NCBI RefSeq assembly: GCF_000203975.2
Contig: NZ_AFCF02000001.1
Location: forward strand, 496,001 to 560,000
Source: Leisingera sp. ANG1
Lineage (GTDB): Bacteria > Pseudomonadota > Alphaproteobacteria > Rhodobacterales > Rhodobacteraceae
Direction of reading: 5' to 3'
Length of the DNA: 64,000 nt
Positions 1 to 8,707 of the stretch are shown here, in pieces. Both the position numbers and the translations under genes were made by a program. The notes beneath the pieces were generated by a model, which was given only the letters and a program-made list of their open reading frames with translations, searched no databases and was not told the DNA's origin. The first letter of the stretch is position 1. Every line of letters begins with the position of its first letter.

Positions 1-2
1 TG

Positions 3-761
3 ATCTATCAGGCGATGGGGTGGGACGTGCCGGTCTGGGCGCATATCCCGCTGATCCACGGCGCCGATGGCAAGAAGCTCTCCAAGCGCCACGGCGCGCT
101 TGGCGCACAGGAATACCAGGCGATGGGCTATCCGGCTGCCGGCATGCGCAACTACTTGGCGCGTCTCGGCTGGTCACACGGCGATGACGAGTTTTTTACG
201 GACGCGCAGGCCAAAGAGTGGTTTAATCTCGGCGGCATCGGCAAAAGCCCGGCCCGGTTCGACACCAAGAAGCTGGAGAATCTCTGCGGCCAGCACATTG
301 CCATCGGCGAAGATGCCGCACTGCGGCAGGAAATCTGCGCCTATTTGGCGGCTGCCGGGGAACCCGCCCTGACTGACGCGCAGTCACTAGGTCTGGAGCG
401 TGCGATGTATTGCCTCAAGGACCGCGCGCGCACCTTCCCTGAACTGCTTGAAAAAGCGCATTTTATCCTTGCCTCACGGCCTCTTGACCGGGACGCGAAG
501 GCAGAAAAGGCTCTGACTTCTGTATCCGATGGTATACTGGAAGAATTGACGCCGCAGCTGCAAAATGCTAGCTGGGTCCGTGACGATCTGGAGGCGCTTC
601 TGAACGGATTTGCAGAAGCCCATGATACCAAGTTCGGCAAACTGGCAGGCCCCTTGCGGGCAGTGCTGGCCGGCCGGGCGGTAACGCCTTCGGTGTTCGA
701 CATGATGCTGATTCTAGGCCGCGAGGAAACCCTCGCCCGGCTCAAGGACGCAACAGGCTGA
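3..761 (+). CDS. gltX: Glutamyl-tRNA synthetase, C-terminal half (5' end lies before the window)
   Basis: The reading frame is open from the first base, so the gene starts upstream; about 252 of an expected 440-470 residues are present. The enzyme charges tRNA-Glu with glutamate in the cytoplasm. The class I KMSKS-type signature appears as KLSKRHG (bases 75-95), preceded by the typical [10 protein letters not shown] stretch. The rest fits the helical anticodon-binding domain of bacterial GluRS. Alphaproteobacteria often carry two GltX paralogues, one of them a GluRS/GlnRS-type discriminating enzyme; which one this is cannot be told from the C-terminal half. It is followed after 127 bp by gltA on the same strand. 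Confidence 0.93.
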   Translation: MYQAMGWDVPVWAHIPLIHGADGKKLSKRHGALGAQEYQAMGYPAAGMRNYLARLGWSHGDDEFFTDAQAKEWFNLGGIGKSPARFDTKKLENLCGQHIAIGEDAALRQEICAYLAAAGEPALTDAQSLGLERAMYCLKDRARTFPELLEKAHFILASRPLDRDAKAEKALTSVSDGILEELTPQLQNASWVRDDLEALLNGFAEAHDTKFGKLAGPLRAVLAGRAVTPSVFDMMLILGREETLARLKDATG

Positions 762-888
762 CTGCGGTCTTAACGCCCGGGAAAGCCTGTTTTGATACGA
801 CAACCCCTGCGCGAAACCGCGCAGGCGCTGCCCGCATGAATGCACCCGGACCGGGCGGTATTCGTGCCTGCAACAGGAAGGGACATTT

Positions 889-2184
889 ATGACCGACACA
901 CAGAAATCAGCCACGCTCACGCTGGATGGCGAAAGCTTTGAGCTGCCCATTTTCTCGCCGACGGCCGGGCCCGATGTTGTCGACATCCGCAAGCTCTACG
1001 CGCAGGCAGGTGTGTTCACCTACGACCCGGGCTTCACTTCCACCGCCAGCTGCGACAGCACCATCACCTATATTGATGGCGACAAAGGCGAGCTGCTGCA
1101 CCGCGGCTACCCGATCGACCAGCTGGCGTCCAAATCGCATTACCTCGAGGTCTGCTACCTGCTGCTCTACGGTGAACTGCCGACCGCAGCCCAGCTCGAG
1201 GATTTCGAGACCCGTGTGACCCGTCACACCATGGTGCATGAGCAGATGCACAACTTCTTCCGCGGCTTCCGCCGCGATGCGCACCCGATGGCGACCCTGG
1301 TGGGTGTTGTCGGCGCAATGTCGGCCTTCTATCACGACTCGCTGGACGTGACCGACCCCTGGCAGCGCGAAGTTGCCGCCGTGCGCCTGATCGCCAAGCT
1401 GCCGACCATCGCCGCAATGGCCTACAAGTATTCGATCGGCCAGCCGTTTGTGTATCCGCGCAACGATCTGGATTACGCGGCCAACTTCCTGCACATGTGC
1501 TTCTCTGTTCCGGCCGAGGAATACCATGTGAACCCGATCCTCAGCCGGGCGATGGACCGTATTCTGACCCTGCACGCAGATCACGAGCAGAACGCCTCCA
1601 CCTCCACCGTGCGCCTGGCGTCTTCCTCCGGGGCGAACCCGTTCGCCTGCATCGCAGCCGGCATCGCCTGCCTCTGGGGCCCGGCCCACGGCGGCGCCAA
1701 CCAGGCCTGCCTGGAGATGCTCAAGGAAATCGGCACCGTCGACCGCATTCCGGAATACATCGCCCGCGCCAAGGACAAGAACGACCCGTTCCGCCTGATG
1801 GGCTTTGGCCACCGCGTCTACAAGAACACCGACCCGCGCGCGACCGTGCTGAAACAGTCCGCCGATGAAGTGCTGGAGCTCCTGGGCGTCGATGACAACC
1901 CGCTCCTGCAGGTCGCCAAGGAGCTGGAGCAGACCGCGCTCAACGACCCCTACTTCATCGAAAAGAAGCTGTTCCCGAACGTCGACTTCTACTCCGGCAT
2001 CATCCTGGAGGCGATGGGCTTCCCGACTTCGATGTTCACTCCGATCTTCGCGCTGTCGCGCACCGTCGGCTGGATCTCGCAGTGGAAGGAAATGATCGCC
2101 GATCCGCAGAACAAGATCGGCCGCCCGCGCCAGCTGTATCTGGGCGAAACCCTGCGCGACTACGTCGACATCGAACAGCGCTGA
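889..2184 (+). CDS. gltA: Citrate synthase (type II, hexameric type)
   Basis: Condenses oxaloacetate with acetyl-CoA at the entry of the TCA cycle. The protein has 431 residues, the usual size of the large Gram-negative citrate synthases. The active-site His regions are visible as [10 protein letters not shown] and [14 protein letters not shown], and the catalytic Asp lies in NVDFYSGI. The N-terminal small beta domain typical of type II enzymes precedes the helical core. A Shine-Dalgarno GGAAGGG sits just before the ATG. A strong hairpin terminator follows the stop, so the gene is probably transcribed alone or with gltX. Confidence 0.97.
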   Translation: MTDTQKSATLTLDGESFELPIFSPTAGPDVVDIRKLYAQAGVFTYDPGFTSTASCDSTITYIDGDKGELLHRGYPIDQLASKSHYLEVCYLLLYGELPTAAQLEDFETRVTRHTMVHEQMHNFFRGFRRDAHPMATLVGVVGAMSAFYHDSLDVTDPWQREVAAVRLIAKLPTIAAMAYKYSIGQPFVYPRNDLDYAANFLHMCFSVPAEEYHVNPILSRAMDRILTLHADHEQNASTSTVRLASSSGANPFACIAAGIACLWGPAHGGANQACLEMLKEIGTVDRIPEYIARAKDKNDPFRLMGFGHRVYKNTDPRATVLKQSADEVLELLGVDDNPLLQVAKELEQTALNDPYFIEKKLFPNVDFYSGIILEAMGFPTSMFTPIFALSRTVGWISQWKEMIADPQNKIGRPRQLYLGETLRDYVDIEQR

Positions 2185-2204
2185 GCGCCGGTTCAAAACA
2201 TTTC

Positions 2205-2237
2205 AAACGCCCCGCTGACTGCGGGGCGTTTTCTTTT
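2205..2237 (+). terminator. Intrinsic terminator after gltA
   Basis: An 11-bp perfect stem (2205-2215 with 2221-2231, arms rich in GCCCC/GGGGC), a 5-nt loop and a TTTTCTTTT tail lie directly downstream of the gltA stop codon. Confidence 0.9.
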
Positions 2238-2478
2238 GTGCTCACTCCGCACACGGCCGTCCCGAACGCTGCGGGACAGACCGCGGGAAGGGTGGCGATC
2301 CGGGACAATAACCGGTTTCCCGCGGGACTGTTTCTTCTGAAAATTCAATATTTAAGAGTATTTGACTAAACTCACACAACCTCATACTGAACTGAGGAGT
2401 TTACTCAATTTGGCAGACCGCCTCCCCGCGCGAGGTACTGCAGAACGCCGTCTGCCAGCTGACTACGGGATTGATGAC

Positions 2479-3345
2479 ATGGAATTTTTGATCTTGCTCG
2501 GCATCGGCCTCACCATCGGCGGTGTGGCGATTGCGCTGGATGATGATGATAATGAGGCGCAGGAAGAAAGCATCTCTTCCGAACCCATGCCGGAGTCCCT
2601 CACGGAAGATGGCAGCAGCATCACAACCTCGGACGGTGACGACGATTTCACAGCGAGCGATCAGGATGAAACAATTTTCCTGCGCGGCGGCAACGACGTT
2701 GCGGAAGGGCGTGGCGGCGACGACCGTATTTTTGGTGGCGACGGCGAGGACGTCATTGTCGGCGGCGAAGGGGACGACTTCTTGCGAGGCGGGTCGGAAG
2801 ACGACACGCTTGTCGACAATGCGGGTTCTGATACGATCTACGGTGACGGCGGCAATGACCTGATCTTCGCGACGACAGCGGTTGATGGCGAAGGCATTGT
2901 CAACTTTGCCCGCGGTGTCAGCGATGGCAGCATCACCGATTTCACCGAATTGAATCAGTATTACACGCCGGATACCGACACGGATGCACAGGCTGACGAG
3001 GTCTTCGGCGGTGCTGGCGACGACACGGTCATTGCCGGCGACGGAGACACAGTGACGCTTGGCAGCGGCAGCGACACTCTGGGTGTCGGCGATTGGGTTG
3101 TTTCAAATCATGACCCGGTGACGGTCACCGATTTTGACCCAGGCGAAGATGTCCTTGTGTACTCGCATGATGGAGAAGGTCCGACGCCTGAGCTTTCGGT
3201 GAACCATCTTTTCGATGGAGAGGGAACAGCTCTTCTGTTTGCTGACAATGTTCTGGTTGCCCGCCTGCCTGGTGTCGGAGAAGAATTTTCCCTAGGCGAC
3301 GTCTCCATCGTCGACCGGGGGGGCAGCGGATCAACACTGGTCTGA
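2479..3345 (+). CDS. RTX-type calcium-binding repeat protein with N-terminal hydrophobic segment
   Basis: Protein of 288 residues. Residues 2-20 are hydrophobic (a membrane or signal-like segment), followed by an acidic linker. Glycine/aspartate nonapeptide repeats of the GGxGxDxUx type cover about residues 69-130 and 175-200, for example FGGDGEDVIVGGEGDD. Such repeats bind calcium and are typical of proteins exported by type I secretion. A longer frame starts at TTG 2362, but ATG 2479 places the hydrophobic segment at the very N terminus and is preferred. About 290 bp of non-coding sequence separate it from gltA. Specific function unknown; no catalytic domain is visible. Confidence 0.75.
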   Translation: MEFLILLGIGLTIGGVAIALDDDDNEAQEESISSEPMPESLTEDGSSITTSDGDDDFTASDQDETIFLRGGNDVAEGRGGDDRIFGGDGEDVIVGGEGDDFLRGGSEDDTLVDNAGSDTIYGDGGNDLIFATTAVDGEGIVNFARGVSDGSITDFTELNQYYTPDTDTDAQADEVFGGAGDDTVIAGDGDTVTLGSGSDTLGVGDWVVSNHDPVTVTDFDPGEDVLVYSHDGEGPTPELSVNHLFDGEGTALLFADNVLVARLPGVGEEFSLGDVSIVDRGGSGSTLV

Positions 3346-3375
3346 AAAAATGTGCCTCAGATAAGCTGAGGCACA
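3345..3375 (-). terminator. Intrinsic terminator for the minus-strand enoyl-CoA hydratase gene
   Basis: A perfect 10-bp stem TGTGCCTCAG (3351-3360) / CTGAGGCACA (3366-3375) with a 5-nt loop. On the minus strand it is followed by six T (the A run 3345-3350), and it lies 30 bp after the hydratase stop. On the plus strand it can also form the end of the RTX transcript, but without a T tract. Confidence 0.8.
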
Positions 3376-3404
3376 AAATCACAGCAGCGGCTCATCAGAA
3401 CTTG

Positions 3405-4184
3405 TCAGCGCCCCTCGAATTTCGCGGGGCGCTTTTCCATGAAGGCGGTGACACCCTCCAGGAAATCCCGCGTCTTGCCGCACTGCCCCTGAAGATGCGC
3501 TTCCTCCGACAGCTGCTCTGCCAGGGTGCGGGTATAGCTGTCACGCAGGGCGGTTTTGGTTGCCGCCAGCGCCTTGGTCGGGCCTTCGGCCAGATAGGCC
3601 GCCCGCGCGCGCCAGTGGGCGTCGAATTCCGCGTCCGGCACGGCTTCCCAGATCATGCCCCAGTCGCTGGCCTGCTGCGCGCTGATGCGGTCGGCAAACA
3701 GCGCCGCACCCGTCGCCTTGGCCAGGCCGATCTGGCGCGGCAGGAACCAGGTGCCGCCGGCATCGGGGATCAGTCCGATCTTGGTGAAGGCCTGCATGAA
3801 GAACGCGCTTTCGCAGGCAATCACCACATCCGCCGCCAGCGCCAGGTTGGCCCCTGCCCCGGCTGCTGCACCGTTGACTGCGGCCACTACCGGAACCGGG
3901 CAATCATAGATCGCCTGCAGCATCGGCAGGTATTCATCCCGCAGGGTGCGCTCCAGATCCAGCGCGCCGCCGGTGCTGCCTGCATCGCTCAGGTCCTGGC
4001 CGGAGCAAAACGCATCGCCCGCGCCCGTCAGCACCACTGCTCGTGCCTCAGCTGCGGCCAGCCGCATCGCATGGGTGATTTCCGACCGCATCCGGCTGGT
4101 CAGCGCATTCTTGCGCGCCTCCCGGTTCAGCGTGATCACCGCCAGCCCGTCCTGCAGTGAAAACAGGATTTCTTTGTATTCCAT
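3405..4184 (-). CDS. Enoyl-CoA hydratase/isomerase family protein, PaaG-like
   Basis: Crotonase-fold protein of 259 residues. The oxyanion-hole regions GAGDAFCSGQDL and NGAAAGAGANLALAADVV are present, and the segment IGLIPDAGGTWFLPR carries the Asp used as acid/base in PaaG-type 1,2-epoxyphenylacetyl-CoA isomerases. The SAQQASDWGMIW and C-terminal FLEGVTAFMEKRPAKF stretches also resemble PaaG. No other paa gene is in the window, so the substrate is uncertain and a generic beta-oxidation role is possible. The chosen ATG at 4182-4184 starts directly at the domain; the open frame extends upstream to 4439 without family resemblance and across part of ccmH. It lies 110 bp downstream of ccmH. Confidence 0.85.
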   Translation of the reverse strand: MEYKEILFSLQDGLAVITLNREARKNALTSRMRSEITHAMRLAAAEARAVVLTGAGDAFCSGQDLSDAGSTGGALDLERTLRDEYLPMLQAIYDCPVPVVAAVNGAAAGAGANLALAADVVIACESAFFMQAFTKIGLIPDAGGTWFLPRQIGLAKATGAALFADRISAQQASDWGMIWEAVPDAEFDAHWRARAAYLAEGPTKALAATKTALRDSYTRTLAEQLSEEAHLQGQCGKTRDFLEGVTAFMEKRPAKFEGR

Positions 4185-4294
4185 CGGAGTGCCCCATCTA
4201 ACAATAGCCTTGGGCCGCGCGATCTGTCCGCCTGCGCAGCCGGTTGGCAGGCATGGTGACGCAAAGCGCGCGGGCCGGAAAGACAGACCCGGCG

Positions 4295-4777
4295 TCAATC
4301 CTCCAGGATTTTCTTGAGCCGTTCCTGCTCTTCCGCGCTCAGGGATTGCTCTGCCGCCTTTGGCGTGCGCGCCCGGCCGCGGACATAGAAGATCCCGATC
4401 ACCAGCGCTGCCAGCAGCATCAATGGACCCGCAGCCCAAAGCAGGAGGTTGGCGCCCTGCGCCGTGGGATTCAGCAGCACATACTCGCCATAGCGGTCGA
4501 CGATGAAATCCATCGCCTCCCGGTCGCTGTCCCCGGCCACCAACCGCTCGCGCAGCAGGACCCGCAGGTCGCGGGCCAGGTCGGCATTGGAGTCATCAAT
4601 GCTCTCATTGCGGCAGACCAGGCAGCGCAGATCTTCGGACAGCTCGCGGGCCCGGGCCTCCAGCGCCGGGTCCTCCAGCACCTCATCCGGCTCCACCGCC
4701 AGCACCGGGGCCGGAACGAAGAATGCAACAGCCACCAGCGCCGCCAGGGCAAGGATCAGGAAACGCATCTGTTTCAT
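4295..4777 (-). CDS. ccmH: Cytochrome c-type biogenesis protein CcmH
   Basis: Membrane-anchored periplasmic thiol-disulfide protein (160 residues) that reduces apocytochrome c and works with CcmF in heme ligation. It has an N-terminal signal/anchor (about residues 5-27), the redox motif LRCLVCRNESI with Cys52 and Cys55, the helical bundle after it, and a C-terminal TM segment (about 112-133) followed by a charged tail. It corresponds to the short CcmH/CcmL/Ccl2 type without the TPR domain (CcmI). Its start codon overlaps the ccmF stop by 4 bp, which implies translational coupling. Confidence 0.94.
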   Translation of the reverse strand: MKQMRFLILALAALVAVAFFVPAPVLAVEPDEVLEDPALEARARELSEDLRCLVCRNESIDDSNADLARDLRVLLRERLVAGDSDREAMDFIVDRYGEYVLLNPTAQGANLLLWAAGPLMLLAALVIGIFYVRGRARTPKAAEQSLSAEEQERLKKILED

Positions 4778-6738
4778 TCCGCTGGCACTCCCGCTGATGG
4801 TGTCTTGCGCGCGCCGGCGGCCACCCGGAACCGCCGGTCGCTGAGGCTGAGGAGCCCGCCAAGCGACATCAGGATGCAGCCTGCCCAGATCCAGTTGGCA
4901 AAGGGCTTGATATAGGTCCGCATGGTCCAGCTGCCGTCAGCCTGCTGATCCCCCAGCACCACATAGAGGTCACGGGTCACGCGGTAATCAATCGCCGCCT
5001 CGGTGGTGGGCATCTTGGCAACCGGGTAGTCGCGTTTTTCCGGGAACATGACCGCCTCGGGGCGGCCATTGCGGGTGACTTCGACGCGGCCCTTGGTGGT
5101 GAAATAGTTCGGCCCCTGCTCGCGGCTGACATCCGTCAGCTTCAGGGTGAAGGCCCCGACATCAAACGGCTCTCCCAGCTGGGCAACACGGATGTCTTCC
5201 TGCTCCCAGGCCGTGAGGCCCGCGATGGCAAAGATGGTGATACCCAGTCCGCCATGGGCCACCGCCTTGCCCCAGTCCGCCCGCGGCAGCCGCAGCATCC
5301 GGCCAAGGCGGTTCGCCTTGCCGCTGCGCAGCCAAAGGTCAGCCAGCGCGCCAAAGACCATCCAGGAACCCAGGAACAGTCCCACCGGCCCCAGCGCCGA
5401 TTTGCCGGTCTGCATCGCCCAGGCCAAGACGCCCAGCGATACCGCCAGCACGAAAACATAGCGCAGCTGCCAGGCCACCCGGCCGATGCGTCCGCGCTTC
5501 CACGGCAGCATCGCCCCGATGGGCATGATCAGCCCCAGAACCACCATGAACGGGGTGAAGGCGGAATTGAAGAACGGCGGGCCGACGCTCAACTTGCGGG
5601 CAAAGACCATCTCCGCGATGATCGGCCAGACGGTGCCGAAGAACACCACAAAGCAGCTGACGGCCAGCAGGATGTTGTTGGCCACCAGTGCGGTTTCGCG
5701 GCTGACCATGCCAAACAGCCCCTTGGCCTCCATCGCCTGGGCGCGGGCGGCAAACAGCGTCAGCGCGCCGCCGGTGAAGAAGGCCAGGATGAACAGGATG
5801 AACACGCCGCGCTCCGGGTCGTTGGCAAAGGCATGTACACTGGTGATGATGCCGGAGCGCACAATGAAGGTGCCGATCAGCGAGAAGCCGAAGGCGAGGA
5901 TTGCCAGCAGGATGGTCCAGCTTTTCAGGGCCTCCCGCTTCTCCACCACGATGGCAGAGTGCAGCAGAGCGGCAGCCAGCAGCCAGGGCATGAAGGAGGC
6001 GTTTTCTACCGGGTCCCAGAACCAGAAACCGCCCCAGCCCAGCTCGTAATAGGCCCACCAGGACCCCAGTGCGATGCCGATGGTCAGGAACACCCAGGCC
6101 GCCAGCGTCCACGGCCGCACCCAGCGGCCCCAGGCAGCGTCGATGCGGCCTTCGATCAGGGCGGCCACGGCAAAGGAGAACGCCATGCTGAGGCCCACAT
6201 AGCCGAGGTAGAGGAATGGCGGATGGAACGCCAGCCCCGGGTCCTGCAGCAGCGGGTTCAGGTCCTGGCCGTCAAACGGCGGCACCGTCAGGCGCAGGAA
6301 CGGGTTGGAGGTGAACAGGATGAAGGCAAAAAACGCCACACCAATGGCGGCTTGAACCGACAGCACCCGCGCCTTGAGTGTCGGGGGCAGCCCGCCGCCG
6401 AAGACCGAAGCCATGGCGCCGAACAGGCTGACGATCAGCACCCACAACAGCATCGAACCCTCGTGGTTGCCCCAGGTGCCGGAGATTTTATAGAGCATCG
6501 GCTTGGCCGAATGGCTGTTCAGCGTCACCAGCTTCAGCGAGAAGTCAGAGGTGATGAACCCCCACATCAGCGCGCCAAAGGCAAAGGCTGTGAACAGGAA
6601 CTGCGCCTGTGCAGCCGGTTCCGCCACGGCCATCCAGCCGGGCCAGCGTTTATGGGCGCCGATCAAGGGGATAACGGCCTGCACGATGGCGATCATGAAG
6701 GCGAGAATTAGGGCGAAATGTCCGAGTTCTGTGATCAT
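4774..6738 (-). CDS. ccmF: Heme lyase CcmF (cytochrome c maturation)
   Basis: Large polytopic inner-membrane protein (654 residues) that transfers heme from holo-CcmE to apocytochrome c. The tryptophan-rich WWD motif is seen as GWGGFWFWDPVENASFMPW near residues 235-255, with flanking conserved His-containing segments (GTWGNHEGSMLLW; GLAFHPPFLYLGYVG). Many TM helices are visible, plus a large periplasmic domain before the last helix. Length is normal for the family. It lies directly upstream of ccmH, which it overlaps by 4 bp. The expected partner ccmE is on the same strand, but two lysis genes intervene. Confidence 0.96.
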   Translation of the reverse strand: MITELGHFALILAFMIAIVQAVIPLIGAHKRWPGWMAVAEPAAQAQFLFTAFAFGALMWGFITSDFSLKLVTLNSHSAKPMLYKISGTWGNHEGSMLLWVLIVSLFGAMASVFGGGLPPTLKARVLSVQAAIGVAFFAFILFTSNPFLRLTVPPFDGQDLNPLLQDPGLAFHPPFLYLGYVGLSMAFSFAVAALIEGRIDAAWGRWVRPWTLAAWVFLTIGIALGSWWAYYELGWGGFWFWDPVENASFMPWLLAAALLHSAIVVEKREALKSWTILLAILAFGFSLIGTFIVRSGIITSVHAFANDPERGVFILFILAFFTGGALTLFAARAQAMEAKGLFGMVSRETALVANNILLAVSCFVVFFGTVWPIIAEMVFARKLSVGPPFFNSAFTPFMVVLGLIMPIGAMLPWKRGRIGRVAWQLRYVFVLAVSLGVLAWAMQTGKSALGPVGLFLGSWMVFGALADLWLRSGKANRLGRMLRLPRADWGKAVAHGGLGITIFAIAGLTAWEQEDIRVAQLGEPFDVGAFTLKLTDVSREQGPNYFTTKGRVEVTRNGRPEAVMFPEKRDYPVAKMPTTEAAIDYRVTRDLYVVLGDQQADGSWTMRTYIKPFANWIWAGCILMSLGGLLSLSDRRFRVAAGARKTPSAGVPAE

Positions 6739-6848
6739 GTGCCGGTCTGTCCATGCATGGTCTTCAGGGATGGGTTTCCTATACGCCTGTCTGCCGGGAG
6801 GGCCAATGGCAAACGCCGCGCCACGCCGCCGCAGAAGGCAAATTGTGA

Positions 6849-7424
6849 TCAGCCGCGGCTGGTTTTCCAGGCCCTCAGGGCCGGGTTGACCTCCGTTTCG
6901 GTGGCATCCAGCCGGGCGGCGGCATCGGTGCCGGTTGCCGCGACAGCCGGTGAGTCTGCCCGCAAACCTTCAAGTGCCGCGATATTGCGGGCCACCTGCG
7001 GCGCCCTTGCCATGCTGGCGGCCAGCCCCTGCTGGAATTCCTGGCTTTTCATTTGATGGCGCGCACCGAAGTAGAAGGAGACGATGACGCCCAACAGCCA
7101 CCACAAGGGTTCCGGCACCAGCGCCAGCCCTTGCATTCTTGCAGCAAACCAGACCGGATCTGTCAGAGCTGCCCCCATCAGCGCAAGAGTTCCAAGCGCC
7201 AGCAAGGGCCGCGGCAGACGGTTCACACCGTCCATGAAGCGGTCGAACCGGCTCTTGCCGCCATATTGAAACTCAGCCGCCAATTGCTCCAGCGCGGCGC
7301 CCTGCATTGCGTACGCCCGTTCTGCACCGGCTTCGGCGTTTTCCCGGAAAACTTCAACAGTTTCCCGCAACACGTTGCGCTGGGTTCCGAAAATCAATCC
7401 CAGAATATCTGTGATCAGCCCCAT
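6849..7424 (-). CDS. Holin, GTA-type (3-TM holin family)
   Basis: Protein of 191 residues with an N-terminal hydrophobic helix (MGLITDILGLIFG), a central amphipathic part and two clear hydrophobic segments (about residues 72-92 and 103-121), then a charged, probably cytoplasmic tail. This matches the three-TM holin family that releases gene transfer agents; in Rhodobacter capsulatus a holin/endolysin pair encoded away from the main GTA cluster does this. Its start overlaps the 3' end of the endolysin gene by 10 bp, so the two form a lysis cassette. It sits between ccmE and ccmF on the same strand. No other phage or GTA structural gene is in the window. Confidence 0.8.
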   Translation of the reverse strand: MGLITDILGLIFGTQRNVLRETVEVFRENAEAGAERAYAMQGAALEQLAAEFQYGGKSRFDRFMDGVNRLPRPLLALGTLALMGAALTDPVWFAARMQGLALVPEPLWWLLGVIVSFYFGARHQMKSQEFQQGLAASMARAPQVARNIAALEGLRADSPAVAATGTDAAARLDATETEVNPALRAWKTSRG

Positions 7425-8026
7425 TCTGCCGTCCTCCGCTGAAATGCTTGCCGGCTCAGGTGGTACTGGGCAGAGATGAATTCCTCCGCCCGTTTGATCC
7501 AGCCGCCCTTGGTTCCATCACGGGCGCGGGCGAATTTGCGGCTGGCGGCGCGGCGGTCAGCAAGGCGGAAATAGTAATTGCGGCGCGCTATGCCATAGGC
7601 GTCGCGCAGGGCGCCCGCGTCAACCAATGCCGCCTGCTCGGCCGCCGATGCCGTCTCCGGGCCGATGGCGCCGTCCACAACCACGCCAAATCCCATTTCA
7701 TTCAACAGCCGCTGCAGGATGCGCACCGCATTGCTGCCTGCATTCACATACATGTCAAAGACAGTCGCCTGCAGGCCGGCTGGCAAGCTGGCGATGCGGG
7801 GCGCCTCGTAATAATGGCGGATGAAAATCTCCACCGCCTGCGCCCGGCTGAGCGCCTGCACATCCGCAACTCCCACCCGCCCGTCGCCGGTCAGGTCCAG
7901 CCCCAGCCGCCGCATCGTGCCGATGGTCACACCGTATTTGGTTGCGCCGCCCGGGTCAGCCGGGTCATTCACAAAGCCGCCTTCGCGCGCCACGATCTGT
8001 TCTGCAATCTCAGTCACTGTCAGCAT
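7415..8026 (-). CDS. Endolysin, glycoside hydrolase family 108 (GTA/phage-type N-acetylmuramidase)
   Basis: Peptidoglycan-cutting muramidase of 203 residues. The GH108 signature is near the N terminus: REGGFVNDPADPGGATKYG, with Glu15 as the likely catalytic acid. The C-terminal half contains a peptidoglycan-binding-like segment around VDGAIGPETASAAEQ. The protein has no signal peptide, so it depends on a holin, which is encoded immediately downstream with a 10-bp overlap. A GAGGTG Shine-Dalgarno precedes the ATG. It is homologous in type to the R. capsulatus GTA release endolysin. Confidence 0.87.
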   Translation of the reverse strand: MLTVTEIAEQIVAREGGFVNDPADPGGATKYGVTIGTMRRLGLDLTGDGRVGVADVQALSRAQAVEIFIRHYYEAPRIASLPAGLQATVFDMYVNAGSNAVRILQRLLNEMGFGVVVDGAIGPETASAAEQAALVDAGALRDAYGIARRNYYFRLADRRAASRKFARARDGTKGGWIKRAEEFISAQYHLSRQAFQRRTAEWG

Positions 8027-8130
8027 GTCACCTCACCACTTTCCGGTTCGGGCAATACTGCCGCACAGGGCCTAAGATCTCCTGACACCACCGTACGCAG
8101 GATACGCAACACCTGCCCAAGGCGCTGCCG

Positions 8131-8160
8131 CGCCGCGCATTGCGCGGCGCCCGGCCCAAC
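8131..8160 (+). repeat. Dispersed GC-rich palindromic intergenic repeat, copy 1
   Basis: A small inverted repeat (CGCCGCGC ... GCGCGGCG) continues into CCCGGCCCAAC. Closely similar units occur at 12419-12449 and, inverted, at 61144-61174, all intergenic. Confidence 0.5.
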
Positions 8161-8188
8161 GCAAAACGCCCCCCGTGAGGGAGGCGTT
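8161..8188 (-). terminator. Probable terminator of ccmE
   Basis: Hairpin with AACGCC (8165-8170) and GGCGTT (8183-8188) arms and a C/G-rich inner part; on the minus strand it is followed by a short TTTTGC tail. It lies 36 bp beyond the ccmE stop and would separate ccmE from the lysis genes. Confidence 0.6.
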
Positions 8189-8223
8189 CTTGGGGCGGGA
8201 GCGCTCTGCTTCCATGACCGGGC

Positions 8224-8667
8224 TTAGGTTTCGGGCTCCTGATAAACGCCTTGTTCCTTCAGCGCGTCCATGACTTCCTTGGGCATGTAGGTTTCGTCAT
8301 GTTTTGCCAGAATTTCAGTGGCTTCGAACACGCCATTGACGTAGCTGCCGGTGCCGACCATGCCCTGGTTCTCCTCGAATAAATCGGGCAGCACGCCGGT
8401 ATAGGCGACGGGCACCGTAGCGCCGCCGTCGGTCACGTCAAAGCGCACGGTCATGCCCTGGCCGCGCTGCAAAGAGCCTTCGGCCACCAGCCCGCCGATG
8501 CGGAACACCTCGGAGGGTTTCGGCGGTTCCTCCGCCACCTGGCTGGGCGAACGGAAATAGTTGATCCCGTCCTGCAGGGCATAGCCGATCAAGGCGGTGG
8601 CTACGATCAGGGCCACCGCGGCAATGGCGATCACCTGGATACGGCGCTGTTTCTTCAGGTTCTTCAT
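8224..8667 (-). CDS. ccmE: Cytochrome c maturation heme chaperone CcmE
   Basis: Single-TM periplasmic chaperone (147 residues) that binds heme covalently through a His and hands it to CcmF. The TM anchor spans about residues 11-30. The OB-fold beta domain follows, and the heme-binding motif reads LAKHDETYMP, with His123 and Tyr127. Length is typical. A GAGGA ribosome site precedes the ATG. It is the upstream part of a ccmE-ccmF-ccmH set that is interrupted by a hairpin and the lysis pair. It lies 40 bp downstream of argC. Confidence 0.96.
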   Translation of the reverse strand: MKNLKKQRRIQVIAIAAVALIVATALIGYALQDGINYFRSPSQVAEEPPKPSEVFRIGGLVAEGSLQRGQGMTVRFDVTDGGATVPVAYTGVLPDLFEENQGMVGTGSYVNGVFEATEILAKHDETYMPKEVMDALKEQGVYQEPET

Positions 8668-8707
8668 GGTGTCCTCAATTCAAGCCCAAGCCAGCGCCGC
8701 CCCCGGA

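Noticed and set aside
2362-2478. N-terminal extension of the RTX protein from TTG 2362
   Set aside because: It uses a TTG codon, has no clear ribosome site and pushes the hydrophobic segment into the interior of the protein; ATG 2479 is more natural.
2680-3080. Tandem direct repeats that could suggest a CRISPR
   Set aside because: They encode glycine/aspartate nonapeptides of an RTX protein and have no regular repeat-spacer structure. No CRISPR array was found anywhere in the window.
4185-4439. Upstream extension of the PaaG-like protein to 4439
   Set aside because: The added 85 residues have no family similarity and overlap the 3' end of ccmH.
6849-8026. Remnant prophage
   Set aside because: Only the holin and endolysin are phage-like; no integrase, capsid, tail or attachment repeat is seen nearby, and GC content matches the neighbours.
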